Below are positions 15,697 through 25,513 of a DNA stretch of 48,443 bases, piece by piece (positions within the stretch are counted from its first letter, which is position 1; every line of letters begins with the position of its first letter). The position numbers were made by a program, and so were the translations under genes. Source of the DNA: an uncultured Pseudomonadota bacterium (GTDB lineage: Bacteria > Pseudomonadota > Alphaproteobacteria > RF32 > CAG-239). Where the stretch lies: NCBI GenBank assembly GCA_949295085.1, contig CASFJS010000009.1:1-48443 (forward strand), read 5' to 3'. Below the pieces are notes generated by a model, which saw only the letters and a program-made list of their open reading frames with translations, searched no databases and was not told the DNA's origin.

Positions 15697-17046
15697 TTAT
15701 TTCTCCAACAACAGCTTTTGCGGAATACCGTCACTGATAACCGTTAATTCCATTGTGCCGTCGTTTGCCTCGGCATAAGCCGCATAGGAGCGTAAATCCC
15801 CCGCCGAACTGACCGAACGCCCGTCCGCTTCGGTAATAATATCTCCGGGCTTAATTCCCTTTGCCTCTGCATCGGAACCGGCCGTAACGCCGTCCACGAC
15901 AACGGCATTATCGCGCACATCCGTCATCAACCCCAATTGTTCAATATACCCGCCGGGCTGTTCGCTGTGAACCGGCGCGGACTTTTTTTCCTCCGGCATC
16001 AGGACAATATCCAAACTGATGTCTTTAATCTGTCCGTTGCGCCACAAACGCAAAATAATCGTCGTTCCGACGGGCGTTTCGGCAATTCGGCGCGAAAAAT
16101 CTTTGGCATTTCGAATATCCGTACCGTTCAAAGCCATAATGATATCGCCGGCCTCAATACCGGCCGCAACCGCCGGCGAGTTTTCACTCAGGGAATTAAC
16201 CGTTACACCCCCCGTAAAAGTTTTCATCGCACTGATATCCAGCGCCACATCATTTGAAACAACTTTTACCCCGATCCATCCGCGTTCGACTTTGCCTTTG
16301 GCCATTAACTGCTCGATAACAAACTTGCTCAAATTAACCGGTGTCGCAAAACCAATTCCCATACTGGCGCCGCTGGACGAAAATATGGCCGTATTAATAC
16401 CGACAACCTTTCCCTGCATATTAAACAACGGCCCGCCGGAAGAACCCTGATTGATTGCGGCATCGGTCTGAATAAAACTGTCATATGAACCGGCATCAAT
16501 ATCCCGCGATTTGGCGCTGACAATACCGGCGCTGACACTGCCGCCGAGCCCGAACGGATTACCGATGGCCAAGATCCAATCACCAACCCGCACTTTGTCT
16601 GAATCCCCGAATTCCACATAGGAAAAAGGCTCTGCGGCCTCAATTTTTAACAAGGCCAGATCCGTCATCCTGTCACGCCCGACAACCACGGCATTAAACT
16701 GCCGGTCATCGGCCAAACGCACAACAATCTCATCAGCCTTGTCAATAACATGATTATTGGTAACGATATAGCCTTTGCTGTCAATCAAAAAACCGGATCC
16801 GAGAGATGTCCGGCCGCCCTCATCCTGCAAAAAATAGTCCCGCAGATATTCATTACCGCTCACGACATCAATTTTCTCAACCTCCGACGGTTGTTCCCTG
16901 ACGGTTGAAATATTCACCACTCCCGGCAATAATTTTTCAACCAGATCGGCAAACGACACCCCTGTCTGTACTGCGCTCTGATTCTGCGCCGCTGCCGGAA
17001 AAGCCGTCATCAGTGCCGCAATCGCAATCATCAATATCTTAACCAT
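15697..17046 (-). CDS. degP: Periplasmic serine protease Do (DegP/HtrA family)
   Basis: Envelope quality-control protease/chaperone. 449 residues with a signal peptide (MVKILMIAIAALMTAFPAAA). Trypsin-like domain with catalytic His99 (NNHVID), Asp129 (MTDLALL) and Ser203 (GSSGGPLF), then two PDZ domains (about residues 255-350 and 365-445). 11 bases downstream of hflC, a grouping common in alphaproteobacteria. DegQ is an equally possible name. Confidence 0.95.
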   Translation of the reverse strand: MVKILMIAIAALMTAFPAAAQNQSAVQTGVSFADLVEKLLPGVVNISTVREQPSEVEKIDVVSGNEYLRDYFLQDEGGRTSLGSGFLIDSKGYIVTNNHVIDKADEIVVRLADDRQFNAVVVGRDRMTDLALLKIEAAEPFSYVEFGDSDKVRVGDWILAIGNPFGLGGSVSAGIVSAKSRDIDAGSYDSFIQTDAAINQGSSGGPLFNMQGKVVGINTAIFSSSGASMGIGFATPVNLSKFVIEQLMAKGKVERGWIGVKVVSNDVALDISAMKTFTGGVTVNSLSENSPAVAAGIEAGDIIMALNGTDIRNAKDFSRRIAETPVGTTIILRLWRNGQIKDISLDIVLMPEEKKSAPVHSEQPGGYIEQLGLMTDVRDNAVVVDGVTAGSDAEAKGIKPGDIITEADGRSVSSAGDLRSYAAYAEANDGTMELTVISDGIPQKLLLEK

Positions 17047-17057
17047 ATCACACCGCC

Positions 17058-17924
17058 TTACCGGGTCTGTTTAAAATACCGGAAAAACTCACTGTCCGGT
17101 GACAAAACCAAAGATGTGCTGTCTTTATTGGTCAACGAATTCTTATAGGCCTCCAACGAGCGGTAAAATGCAAAAAATTTAGGATCGACACCGGCCGCCT
17201 TATTCCAGATTTCCGTTGACTGCCTGTCTCCCTCGCCGCGGATAATCTGCGCTTGTTTTTCGGCTTCGGCAATGATAACCGCCCGTTCTTTTTCGGCTTC
17301 GGCTCTGATTTTTTGCGCTTCTTGCTGGCCGGTTGCTCTGAATTCTTTGGCTTCTCTCTCGCGCTCTGTTTTCATCCGGGCATTAATGGCCTGCAAAACC
17401 TCAACCGGCAAATCGGCCCGGCGAATACGTACATCGGCCACACTCACGCCGATTTGTTCGGCGTCTACCTTAACCGCATTGGAAATATCGGCCATAATCT
17501 GTGTCCGTCGGCTGGATAACAACTCTTGCAGCGTAATCCGTCCCAAGACCTTACGTACCGACGAATTAACAATTTCTTCCAACTTGGAGCGGGCCTGTAT
17601 TTCGGTGCGAACCGTTTGATAAAACCTTAACGGATCAACAATCCGGTAGCGCGTAAAATTATCAACATCCAGACGCTTTTTATCATTCAACACGACCTCT
17701 TGTGCCGGTGGTTCCAAATTCAACAACCGGTTATCATAAAAAACAACTTTCTGAATAAACGGAACTTTAACCTGAAGCCCCGGAGATTTAATTTCGCGCA
17801 CCGGTTCACCAAATTGCAGGACAATGGCCTGCTCCGTTTGCTTAACCACAAACAACGAATCGGCTGCTATAATCAAAACAGCGGCCACAATAATTCCGAA
17901 CGCTATTTTAACTTTATCCTGCAT
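17058..17924 (-). CDS. hflC: Protease modulator HflC (SPFH family)
   Basis: Membrane-anchored SPFH/band-7 protein that with HflK surrounds and modulates FtsH. 288 residues: one N-terminal membrane helix (about 7-26), band-7 domain with VVKQTEQAIVLQFGEP and LDVDNFTRYRIVDP, then a charged helical stretch rich in Ala, Glu and Arg. Start overlaps the hflK stop by one base (TGATG), with a GGAGG site inside hflK. Confidence 0.96.
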   Translation of the reverse strand: MQDKVKIAFGIIVAAVLIIAADSLFVVKQTEQAIVLQFGEPVREIKSPGLQVKVPFIQKVVFYDNRLLNLEPPAQEVVLNDKKRLDVDNFTRYRIVDPLRFYQTVRTEIQARSKLEEIVNSSVRKVLGRITLQELLSSRRTQIMADISNAVKVDAEQIGVSVADVRIRRADLPVEVLQAINARMKTEREREAKEFRATGQQEAQKIRAEAEKERAVIIAEAEKQAQIIRGEGDRQSTEIWNKAAGVDPKFFAFYRSLEAYKNSLTNKDSTSLVLSPDSEFFRYFKQTR

Positions 17925-18955
17925 CAGTTGCCTCCTTTCTGATTAAGTTTATCCAGTGGCAAATACGGCACCACGCCGTTTTGGGCCGCGTCATCAATAA
18001 TTATTTTATCCGAACCGGCCAAAACCTGCTCCATCGCCTCCAGATACAAACGTTTAATCGTCACGGCCCGTCCGTTTTTGTACGCCTCATAAACCGACAT
18101 AAACCGGTCCGCTTCGCCTTGCGCCTTGTTAACAACGGTCTGCCGGTAAGCCTCGGCATTTTGCAACCGCTGCGCTGCTTCACCGTGCGCTCTGGGAACA
18201 ATCTCGTTGCGATAAGCCTCCGCCTCGTTTTTAAACCGCTCCATATCGGCCTTGGCGCGCTGCACCTCATTAAAGGCATCAACAACCTGTTTCGGCGGAT
18301 CGGCTTTTTGCAGCTTAACACGTACGATACGTATACCGGCACCGTACTCATTCAAAACTTTTTGCAATTCTTCTTTTGTTTCATCCTCAACCTTTCCACG
18401 GTCACCGGAAATAATCGGCATCATTTGCGATTGGCCGACAATCTCACGCAAAACCGACTGTGCCGCCACTCGGACGGTTTGGTCCGGATTTTGCATATTA
18501 AAGACGTAATCTTTGACATCATCAATCCGCCAAACAATCGTCAAATTGATATCAACAATATTTTCATCGCCTGTCAGCATATGACTTTCGGTAAAAGTAT
18601 TGGCCGCAACACTTTGAACTTCCTGTACTCCGAGATTAATACTGCGTTCCTGCGTGATATTGACTTTACGCACGGCCTCAATCGGGTACGGCAAATGATA
18701 GTGCAGTCCGGGGGTTGTCGTTTCATGATAGGCGCCAAATCTCAACACCACGGCTTCCTCATTCGGCTGCACCTGATAAAACCCGGATGCCAGCCAAAGC
18801 AAAACCGCCGCGACAACGGCCCACCACCACTTAAAATGAACTTCAACCGTTTTTTTAGACCTTATCGGTTTTAGATTCCGCGGCGGTACGTCATTATCGG
18901 CCCACGGATTATCAAAATCATCGTTTTCGTCCCACGGACTCTTATTTTTTGCCAT
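17924..18955 (-). CDS. hflK: FtsH protease activity modulator HflK
   Basis: Partner of HflC. 343 residues from MAKNKSPWDEND, an N-terminus typical of HflK (a start six codons earlier is possible but lacks a better ribosome site). A charged cytoplasmic segment is followed by one membrane helix (about 46-62) and the SPFH domain (PNEEAVVLRFGAY, TPGLHYHLPYPIE, VDINLTIVWRIDD), then a long coiled-coil region. First gene of hflK-hflC-degP-holC. Confidence 0.96.
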   Translation of the reverse strand: MAKNKSPWDENDDFDNPWADNDVPPRNLKPIRSKKTVEVHFKWWWAVVAAVLLWLASGFYQVQPNEEAVVLRFGAYHETTTPGLHYHLPYPIEAVRKVNITQERSINLGVQEVQSVAANTFTESHMLTGDENIVDINLTIVWRIDDVKDYVFNMQNPDQTVRVAAQSVLREIVGQSQMMPIISGDRGKVEDETKEELQKVLNEYGAGIRIVRVKLQKADPPKQVVDAFNEVQRAKADMERFKNEAEAYRNEIVPRAHGEAAQRLQNAEAYRQTVVNKAQGEADRFMSVYEAYKNGRAVTIKRLYLEAMEQVLAGSDKIIIDDAAQNGVVPYLPLDKLNQKGGN

Positions 18956-19057
18956 TATTGTCCTTCCTGTCATTTTTTGGTTGCAACAATCGGATTATAT
19001 AATATAAATACCTCAAGAAAACAACAATTGCCAATCTATCAACAGGAGAAAGCAACC
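18956..19057. promoter_or_regulatory. Divergent promoter region of hflK and mrp
   Basis: 102-base spacer with an AT core at 18995-19010 containing overlapping TATAAT-like boxes on both strands. On the minus strand TTGTTT, 17 bases, TATATA fits an hflK promoter; on the plus strand TTGCAA is a possible -35 for mrp. Assignments are tentative. Confidence 0.4.
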
Positions 19058-20041
19058 ATGGAAAATAACGTGCGACAGATCGTTTTACAATATTTCCCTC
19101 CCGAAAACATCGCCTCCGTCATCATCAAAGACGAACGGGTGGTCGTCACATTGCAAAACATCGCCGAAGACACCAAAACAACCAACGCTCTCAAAGAAGA
19201 ACTCTTAAAACTTGACAATGTTTCAAGGGTCAATATTATTTTCACCGCCGCCAAAGCCGCACCGGCTTTGCAACAACAACCGGAAATGTGGCGGGTCAGA
19301 GGTGTCAAAAAAATCTATGCCGTAGCTTCCGGCAAGGGCGGTGTCGGCAAATCGACCACAGCGGTTAATCTGGCGCTGGCTTTATCTGCTCTGGGACAAA
19401 GGGTTGCTTTATTCGATGCCGATATCTACGGTCCCTCAATCCCGACCATGCTCGGCTACGAAAAGCAGCCGGCCGTTTCTCTCGATGGCAAAACTTTTGA
19501 ACCTTTTTCTGCTCTCGGACTCAAATCAATGTCCATCGGCTCGCTCATCGACCGCGACACACCGATTATCTGGCGCGGCCCGAAAGCCTGCGGTGCCATT
19601 GAGCAACTTTTGACCGACGTCAACTGGGGCGAAACCGATATCATGGTGATTGATATGCCTCCCGGCACCGGCGATATCCAGATAAGCATTTCGCAACGCC
19701 TGAAACTCGACGGTGCCGTTATCGTATCAACACCTCAGGATATTGCTTTGATTGATGCCGTCAAAGGTGTCAATATGTTCCATCAGGTTAATGTACCGAT
19801 TTTAGGCATTGTCGAAAATATGAGCTACTATATTTGTCCCGAATGTGGCAACCGTGACGAAATTTTCGGCCATGCCGGTGCAGCCGAAACAGCCGACCGT
19901 CTGGGGGTCAGATTCTTGGGCGAAATTCCGCTGCACTACGCCATCCGCGCCCATTCTGATGACGGCAAACCCATCGTCATCGCCGAACCGGACAGCCCCC
20001 ATGCCAAAGCTTATATGGATATTGCGCGCAAATTGCTTTAG
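19058..20041 (+). CDS. Iron-sulfur cluster carrier Mrp/ApbC (P-loop NTPase)
   Basis: Scaffold/carrier ATPase for Fe-S cluster delivery. 327 residues from the ATG with a CAGGAGA site. N-terminal MIP18/DUF59-like domain (about 1-65), deviant Walker A SGKGGVGKST (91-100), Walker B region MVIDMPPGTGD, and the conserved CxxC pair in YYICPECGN for cluster binding. Its 3' end overlaps the convergent gene by 4 bases. Confidence 0.93.
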   Translation: MENNVRQIVLQYFPPENIASVIIKDERVVVTLQNIAEDTKTTNALKEELLKLDNVSRVNIIFTAAKAAPALQQQPEMWRVRGVKKIYAVASGKGGVGKSTTAVNLALALSALGQRVALFDADIYGPSIPTMLGYEKQPAVSLDGKTFEPFSALGLKSMSIGSLIDRDTPIIWRGPKACGAIEQLLTDVNWGETDIMVIDMPPGTGDIQISISQRLKLDGAVIVSTPQDIALIDAVKGVNMFHQVNVPILGIVENMSYYICPECGNRDEIFGHAGAAETADRLGVRFLGEIPLHYAIRAHSDDGKPIVIAEPDSPHAKAYMDIARKLL

Positions 20042-21675
20042 CCTGCGGCAAACGTCTTAACATCATTGGGAAAATTAACGTCAAAAAGTTTTTTCTTATC
20101 TTTGACGTCAACGGTTTTTGTATAATCGGCATGTTCGGCAAACACCACGCGTGTAGAGGCATTTTCCGGCACAATATCCGCCTGATCATAGAGCGAACGG
20201 CTCCATAATACGGGATTAGCCTTAACCCCTTTATGAGCCAGCAGACAGAGTTGTTTCTCAGCTGTTTTGTCAAACTTATCTATAAGCTTATTCAAATCCG
20301 CCGCCGTAATATTCGGCATATCCGCCGGCAACAAAATGGCACCGTCACAACTTAACGGCACTGATTTTAACCCCATATCGATAGATGTTCTTATGCCGGA
20401 AGCAAAAGCCGGATTATACAAGATATTGACATCAAGCTTATCAAGCCATTCTTCCGTTTCTTCATGTCTGAATCCCGTTACCACGAACACCGGTTTGGCA
20501 TTTGAGGCCACCGCGGCATTAACCGCTTTCATAAACAGCGGCACACCTTTGGTATCCTCAACCATCAATTTATTCGCTCCGGAACGCCGGCCCTGTCCCG
20601 CCGCCAAAACAACAATGCCGACGTCAGCCGTGTTGGCCGCGGCTTTTTTATTGCCGGAAGTTATCAAGCGTCCCATGTGTTCGACGGGCAGCGGATCAAT
20701 CTCATTCAACCGCACCGATCTTTTGTGCATAAACGAAGCCTCGCTCAAATGCGGTGTAAATACAGCATGCTTAATCAATCCGTCAATTGCTTTTGTATCC
20801 GCCATATCATAAGCATGCGGCACGACAATAATTTTAGTCTTTCCCTTTTGCGCCACCATCAGATCCGACGCGCCTATCTGCGGCTGCCCGTAATTAACAA
20901 TATCATCAGTCGCCGCCGCCAAAGCCGATGCCACAACACCATTTCTGCCGCAACAACGCAGCGGACTCAACACAAAAACTACGTCTGCTTTCTGCTTAAA
21001 AGCATCAAACAACGAATCAGCCAAATCACCGGCATGATACCGGCTGTTAATCTCTTGCTTAAAATTAAGCCCCAACCCCTCCAAATTAGTCACGAGTTTC
21101 ATGACCACCGCGGTAAAATGCCGGTTTTCATCTTCGTCATTTAACAGGTGCGGATAAACCAGCAACGCTTTCTTTTCATCAATCGGACTCAATGTCAGCA
21201 GACTGTCGTTTCCCGATAACCGGAAAATCATATCGTTAACCTCGGCCTCCGTCACCAACGGCGGCGTAATTTCAAGTGCCGCGATAATATCGCCGGCCTT
21301 GACCGAGCTGTGCGGCGCAATGGTATTTAAAATAAAATGCTCATTAAAACCGTTAAATTTATCCAACCGGCTCTCATCAGCCACAAAAACACCATCCGTC
21401 GTCGCGGCAATCCGACACACCCCGTCACCTTCGGTCAAATACCCTAGTCCCGTGCCGCAAATATGCGCAGCCGTCTGGTGCAAAGCTATTTTATAATTAA
21501 CGTCACCCTCTTCAAATTCGGCGGCAAACAAAGAACGAATACCGCAGCTTTTAAATACGACAATATCTTCCTGCCTAAGCACATGGCCCTTGGCATAAAA
21601 ATTCTCACCCAACACGATATCGCCGCATAAAACAGTTCCAACGGCCTGATTAATATTAAAACTGCCGTATTTCAT
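20038..21675 (-). CDS. Molybdopterin-binding / MobA-like NTP-transferase fusion protein
   Basis: 545 residues with two parts. Residues about 1-335 resemble the MoeA/CinA-type molybdopterin-binding region fused in some alphaproteobacterial proteins (HILNTIAPHSSVKAGDIIA, LSPLRCCGRNGVV). Residues about 350-545 are a MobA/MocA-like nucleotidyltransferase with VLAAGQGRRSGANKLM and LLPADMPNITAADL. Such fusions are predicted to work in molybdenum-cofactor nucleotide attachment (CTP or GTP). The GGAGG is 12 bases from the ATG, a loose fit. It follows flgL by only 18 bases, so it is probably read from the flagellar operon, an unexpected pairing. Confidence 0.75.
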   Translation of the reverse strand: MKYGSFNINQAVGTVLCGDIVLGENFYAKGHVLRQEDIVVFKSCGIRSLFAAEFEEGDVNYKIALHQTAAHICGTGLGYLTEGDGVCRIAATTDGVFVADESRLDKFNGFNEHFILNTIAPHSSVKAGDIIAALEITPPLVTEAEVNDMIFRLSGNDSLLTLSPIDEKKALLVYPHLLNDEDENRHFTAVVMKLVTNLEGLGLNFKQEINSRYHAGDLADSLFDAFKQKADVVFVLSPLRCCGRNGVVASALAAATDDIVNYGQPQIGASDLMVAQKGKTKIIVVPHAYDMADTKAIDGLIKHAVFTPHLSEASFMHKRSVRLNEIDPLPVEHMGRLITSGNKKAAANTADVGIVVLAAGQGRRSGANKLMVEDTKGVPLFMKAVNAAVASNAKPVFVVTGFRHEETEEWLDKLDVNILYNPAFASGIRTSIDMGLKSVPLSCDGAILLPADMPNITAADLNKLIDKFDKTAEKQLCLLAHKGVKANPVLWSRSLYDQADIVPENASTRVVFAEHADYTKTVDVKDKKKLFDVNFPNDVKTFAAG

Positions 21676-21693
21676 CGGCTCTTGCTGCCTCCG

Positions 21694-23301
21694 TTACTTC
21701 AAATAATTCAGCAATGACAAATTCATCACATTGTTCAAAACTTCATAGGACGCCGAAAGCGAATTCATCGTTTCCAAGAGCTTAACCGTTGCTTCGGTCT
21801 GATCAACGTTTTTAATCGAATAGACGTTGTCTTCCAAAGTCTTTTTGGTTAAATCAAGCGTCTGCTGAACATTATCCAACGTCACATAGTTTGCCGAAAT
21901 CTTGGCAATCACCAACGACATTGTCTCATTGGCGCCGCTGGTTGCTTTGCCGTTGTTGTCAATTGCCGATTGCAGCAAATTCATCGCATCGTTTACCAGC
22001 TGGTTAACTTCATCGGCATTGGTAACATTACCGTCTTCGTCGGTTTGAATCAAATTGCCCTGTGCAATCTGCCCAAAAGCGCGAAACAATTTGTCAAACA
22101 CGCTGTCATTGGCATTCACATCAAGTGTAATACTTTGGTTTTCCGACACCCGAAAAGTTTCAGTCGCCGATCCGCCGATATAATAACTGTTTGAAGCAAG
22201 GCTCCATTTATCATCCGCCGATACCGTGACCGGCAAATTTCCGAAGTAGCTTTCATCGGCTCGTACCACCAAATCGCCATTGTCTCTAATACCGACAACC
22301 TGCATCACCGGCGCCACATCATCGCTGCCGGAAAAATCCAGCACCGTACCCACGGCAAACGATGTATTAAGCGAAACCGCCTGCCCGTTGGCCCCGGCCC
22401 CGTCGGTATAAGTTGCATCTGCCGCCACCGGTGTATCTTCGGAAAAAGTGATGGTTTTACCGTCGGTCGATACCGATTCGACAATATAAGCCTTATTCTG
22501 CCCGTTTTCGTCGGTAAAAATCAACGTATCGCCGGCACCGATAGTATTAAAAGCACCGCGCTGCCCGGCCTTAAGCGTATTATCCACCGCCGAAAAGGTC
22601 AAATCGCCGGTTGTGGCCTCGCCGCCGGTTACCGCCACCGAAGTAAAACCGCCGGTTGCCGACAACACAAATTCATTATCCGCGGCCGCCGCATCATGGC
22701 TGATTGTCAAATCACCGCCGTTTGCGGCATTAACGACACGACTGGATAAATTGGCGTTTGCCGTCGACGGATATTTAATATTGATACCGTCATAATAGCT
22801 TTGAAATTCTTCCAGCGTTGTAAATCCGAATTGCGTCGGCGCCGATGATGACCCTGCCCCGAAAATATATTTACCGGCCACCGATGTATTCAAAGCATCA
22901 GACAACAACGACATTCCCGAATAAGCCACCATCTGCAAATCCGTTACCGAGGTTGAAACATCGCTGGTCACCGGCTCGCCGTTTTTCAAATCCGACAATG
23001 CCGATAACGCGCTGTTCAGCTGGCTTTTAAACGAGCTGACCGCATCTTCGACACTTTGCATCACCGTGCTCATGGATTCAATCGTCGTATTCAAAATAAC
23101 ATTGTTATCCGAAAAACTTTGCACAATGGACAACGATGCTTCCATATTAACAATATTTGAAGCACTCATACCGTAGCCGCCGTAATTGGAATACTTAATT
23201 CCCGTCGTCGCCTGATAGCTGTATATATCCATCAGGGCTTTGGTTGACATTGTCTGGCTGAGCAAATTCATATAGCTCGCATAAGTCGGAACTCTAACCA
23301 T
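21694..23301 (-). CDS. flgL: Flagellar hook-filament junction protein FlgL (large insertion)
   Basis: Hook-associated protein 3, second junction protein. The N-terminal ~150 residues (LLSQTMSTKALMDIYSYQATTG, NTTIESMSTVMQSVEDAV, AGKYIFGAGSS) and the C-terminal ~90 (LDNVQQTLDLTKKTLEDNVYSI, TEATVKLLETMNSLSASYEVL) form the flagellin-like helical core. Between them lies a Gly/Asp/Thr-rich beta-type region (about 160-420), making 535 residues against roughly 300 for many FlgL proteins. That insertion is probably surface exposed. AAAGGAG ribosome site. 16 bases after flgK. Confidence 0.88.
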   Translation of the reverse strand: MVRVPTYASYMNLLSQTMSTKALMDIYSYQATTGIKYSNYGGYGMSASNIVNMEASLSIVQSFSDNNVILNTTIESMSTVMQSVEDAVSSFKSQLNSALSALSDLKNGEPVTSDVSTSVTDLQMVAYSGMSLLSDALNTSVAGKYIFGAGSSSAPTQFGFTTLEEFQSYYDGINIKYPSTANANLSSRVVNAANGGDLTISHDAAAADNEFVLSATGGFTSVAVTGGEATTGDLTFSAVDNTLKAGQRGAFNTIGAGDTLIFTDENGQNKAYIVESVSTDGKTITFSEDTPVAADATYTDGAGANGQAVSLNTSFAVGTVLDFSGSDDVAPVMQVVGIRDNGDLVVRADESYFGNLPVTVSADDKWSLASNSYYIGGSATETFRVSENQSITLDVNANDSVFDKLFRAFGQIAQGNLIQTDEDGNVTNADEVNQLVNDAMNLLQSAIDNNGKATSGANETMSLVIAKISANYVTLDNVQQTLDLTKKTLEDNVYSIKNVDQTEATVKLLETMNSLSASYEVLNNVMNLSLLNYLK

Positions 23302-23317
23302 GGTTCAACTCCTTTCC

Positions 23318-25501
23318 CTATACTAACCCAAGCAAAATATCCAACACCTCTCTTGAGGCGGTAAACACCTGTGCACAAGCGGCATAAGATTGCTGGAAAA
23401 TAATCATTTGCGACAATTCTTCATCCAAATCAACCCCGCTGGTCTGGGCTTCTTTATAAGAAATTGCCTCGGTCAGCGCGGTCTGATATTCAAAAGACGA
23501 TTGCGCCGTATTGGTCAGGCTGGCCACATTGCCGACAAAAGTCGAAGCATAATTTGAGATTGTGGTCGTTGTCTGTGCCATATCGCCGGATTGTTTAAAT
23601 GCCTGTGTTGACGTAAACGCACCGGCCATCTGGTTGGCAATGTTATTAGAAGCACCATTAATTACGTAAGCACCCTTGTTGGCATCAAAGTCCGGTGTAC
23701 CGGCGGCAATCAGATTGGCATTTTCGCAAATATCGTCCCTAACACCGATAACCGCCGCATAACCGCAGTTTGATGTTTGCATATCAAGTTTTTCCAAAAC
23801 CCCGCCGCCGGCCGTTTCGGCAATTTCCAACTGAGCCCCCTCCAAGCTTTCAATCCGCAACATATAGCCGTCGCCGTTGGAAACCAACGATGCCTTAAGA
23901 TGCGTGTTCAAATCCGGATTATTGTTAATCTGGTCGGCAATATCTTGCATCGTCATTGATCGGGTAATGGTTATTGAGCCATAATTCAAACCATTAACGG
24001 AATCCGAAAAACTCCAGGTCGTCGGTGCGTTAACCCCGACGGAAGCCGTCGCGCCGATAACCTTTGAGTCATAGATATAATCCGTCTTACTGGTCGTAAA
24101 AAAGTCATTCAACCCGAAGAAATCGGCAAAACCTTTTTCCGTCGTGTCATAAATACCGTCGCCGTTCACGTCAAAACTGATGGTTGCATTTTCCTGCCCC
24201 GACCCCGGCGTTGACGAAACTTCGTCCATAATCGAGATCGTATAATCGCTGTCGCCGGTGCTAATTACCAGATGCCCGTTGCCGTTCATATATACCTCGG
24301 CATTAGCCAGATTGCCGCCGTCCGGCGACTGCATCCAGTTTTGCAAGCTGGTCATCATGTCGCTCAACGTCCCCTCCGTAAAACCGATTTCTCCGGCCAA
24401 AGAGGCCGTCGCAACCTGATTGCCGTCGGCGTCAAAAACAATAAACCGCACATCGCCGCTGTCAAGGCGTATCTGTTGGTTATATTCGCCGGTTGCACTG
24501 TTGCCGATAAAGGTTGCCGAACCGGTCAGCTCTGAGGGCATACTCGGATAAGCCGTACCCTGATTATGCACCGTATTAATTTGGTTGTACAAAACATAGG
24601 CCAGTTCATCCAATTGGCTCTGCAACGACGGCAACGTCTCATCACGGATTTCAATCAACCCGCCGATGGAACCTCCGCGCAACTCTTTGGTTACGTCTTT
24701 GCCGTCAACGTAAATACCCTGAATGTTGCCGCTGTCATAGCTGTTATCGGCGCCGACCTGTGCCAGAGCCGAATGCGATAACTCATGCACTTCGTTATCC
24801 AAAAGCATCACGCCGGAAGTTGTCTGAATAACCACCTCCCCGCTGTCGCGCGTGTAATAGGTAATATCCAGATATGTGCTCAGTTCCCGCAACGCCGTGT
24901 CGCGTTGATCTTGCAAATTAGCCACACCGTCGCGGTTTAAGACCGTATATTTGACAATATCGGTATTCAACTCTTTGATACTGTTAAGCAGCGAATTGAT
25001 ATTGCCCACGCTGTCATTGATTTCCATATCGGCATCGCCGCGCAAAGTCTGAATATTGCTCGACAAATAGTTTAGCTTGCTGGTCAGGTTTTGCGCCTCG
25101 CTCAGCAAACTGTAACGCGCCGCAGCCGATGTCACGTTGGTCGAAAAAGTCTCAAACGCGCTTTGCAGCATACTGACATTGGCCGCCACCGAATTACCGG
25201 CTTCGGTTGAACCCATCAGATTATCCAGCCGGCTCATGTATTCATATTGGGTCGACAACGACGACGTCAAAGCGTTGGACGACAAAAAGCTTTTGAGCAG
25301 TCCTTCGTCAACCGTGCGTTGCGTATTGCCGAGCTTAACCCCCATCGTACTGCCGGCCGCCACCAAAGCCGACTGACTGGCCGTTTTGCGGGTATAGCCT
25401 TCGGTATCCACATTGGCGATATTGTTGCTGACAATCTCCAGCTGCGCCTGCGCAACTTTCATCCCGCTTAAGGAACTTGAAATACTGCCGAGTAATGCCA
25501 T
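23318..25501 (-). CDS. flgK: Flagellar hook-associated protein 1 FlgK
   Basis: First hook-filament junction protein. 727 residues. N-terminal motif ISSSLSGMKVAQAQLEIVSNNIANVDTEGYTRK, long variable middle, and C-terminal helices SFEYQTALTEAISYKEAQTSGVDLDEELSQMIIFQQSYAACAQVFTASREVLD region that match the FlgK ends. AAAGGAG ribosome site, 12 bases after the FlgN-like gene. Confidence 0.95.
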   Translation of the reverse strand: MALLGSISSSLSGMKVAQAQLEIVSNNIANVDTEGYTRKTASQSALVAAGSTMGVKLGNTQRTVDEGLLKSFLSSNALTSSLSTQYEYMSRLDNLMGSTEAGNSVAANVSMLQSAFETFSTNVTSAAARYSLLSEAQNLTSKLNYLSSNIQTLRGDADMEINDSVGNINSLLNSIKELNTDIVKYTVLNRDGVANLQDQRDTALRELSTYLDITYYTRDSGEVVIQTTSGVMLLDNEVHELSHSALAQVGADNSYDSGNIQGIYVDGKDVTKELRGGSIGGLIEIRDETLPSLQSQLDELAYVLYNQINTVHNQGTAYPSMPSELTGSATFIGNSATGEYNQQIRLDSGDVRFIVFDADGNQVATASLAGEIGFTEGTLSDMMTSLQNWMQSPDGGNLANAEVYMNGNGHLVISTGDSDYTISIMDEVSSTPGSGQENATISFDVNGDGIYDTTEKGFADFFGLNDFFTTSKTDYIYDSKVIGATASVGVNAPTTWSFSDSVNGLNYGSITITRSMTMQDIADQINNNPDLNTHLKASLVSNGDGYMLRIESLEGAQLEIAETAGGGVLEKLDMQTSNCGYAAVIGVRDDICENANLIAAGTPDFDANKGAYVINGASNNIANQMAGAFTSTQAFKQSGDMAQTTTTISNYASTFVGNVASLTNTAQSSFEYQTALTEAISYKEAQTSGVDLDEELSQMIIFQQSYAACAQVFTASREVLDILLGLV

Positions 25502-25513
25502 GGTTTTTCTCCT

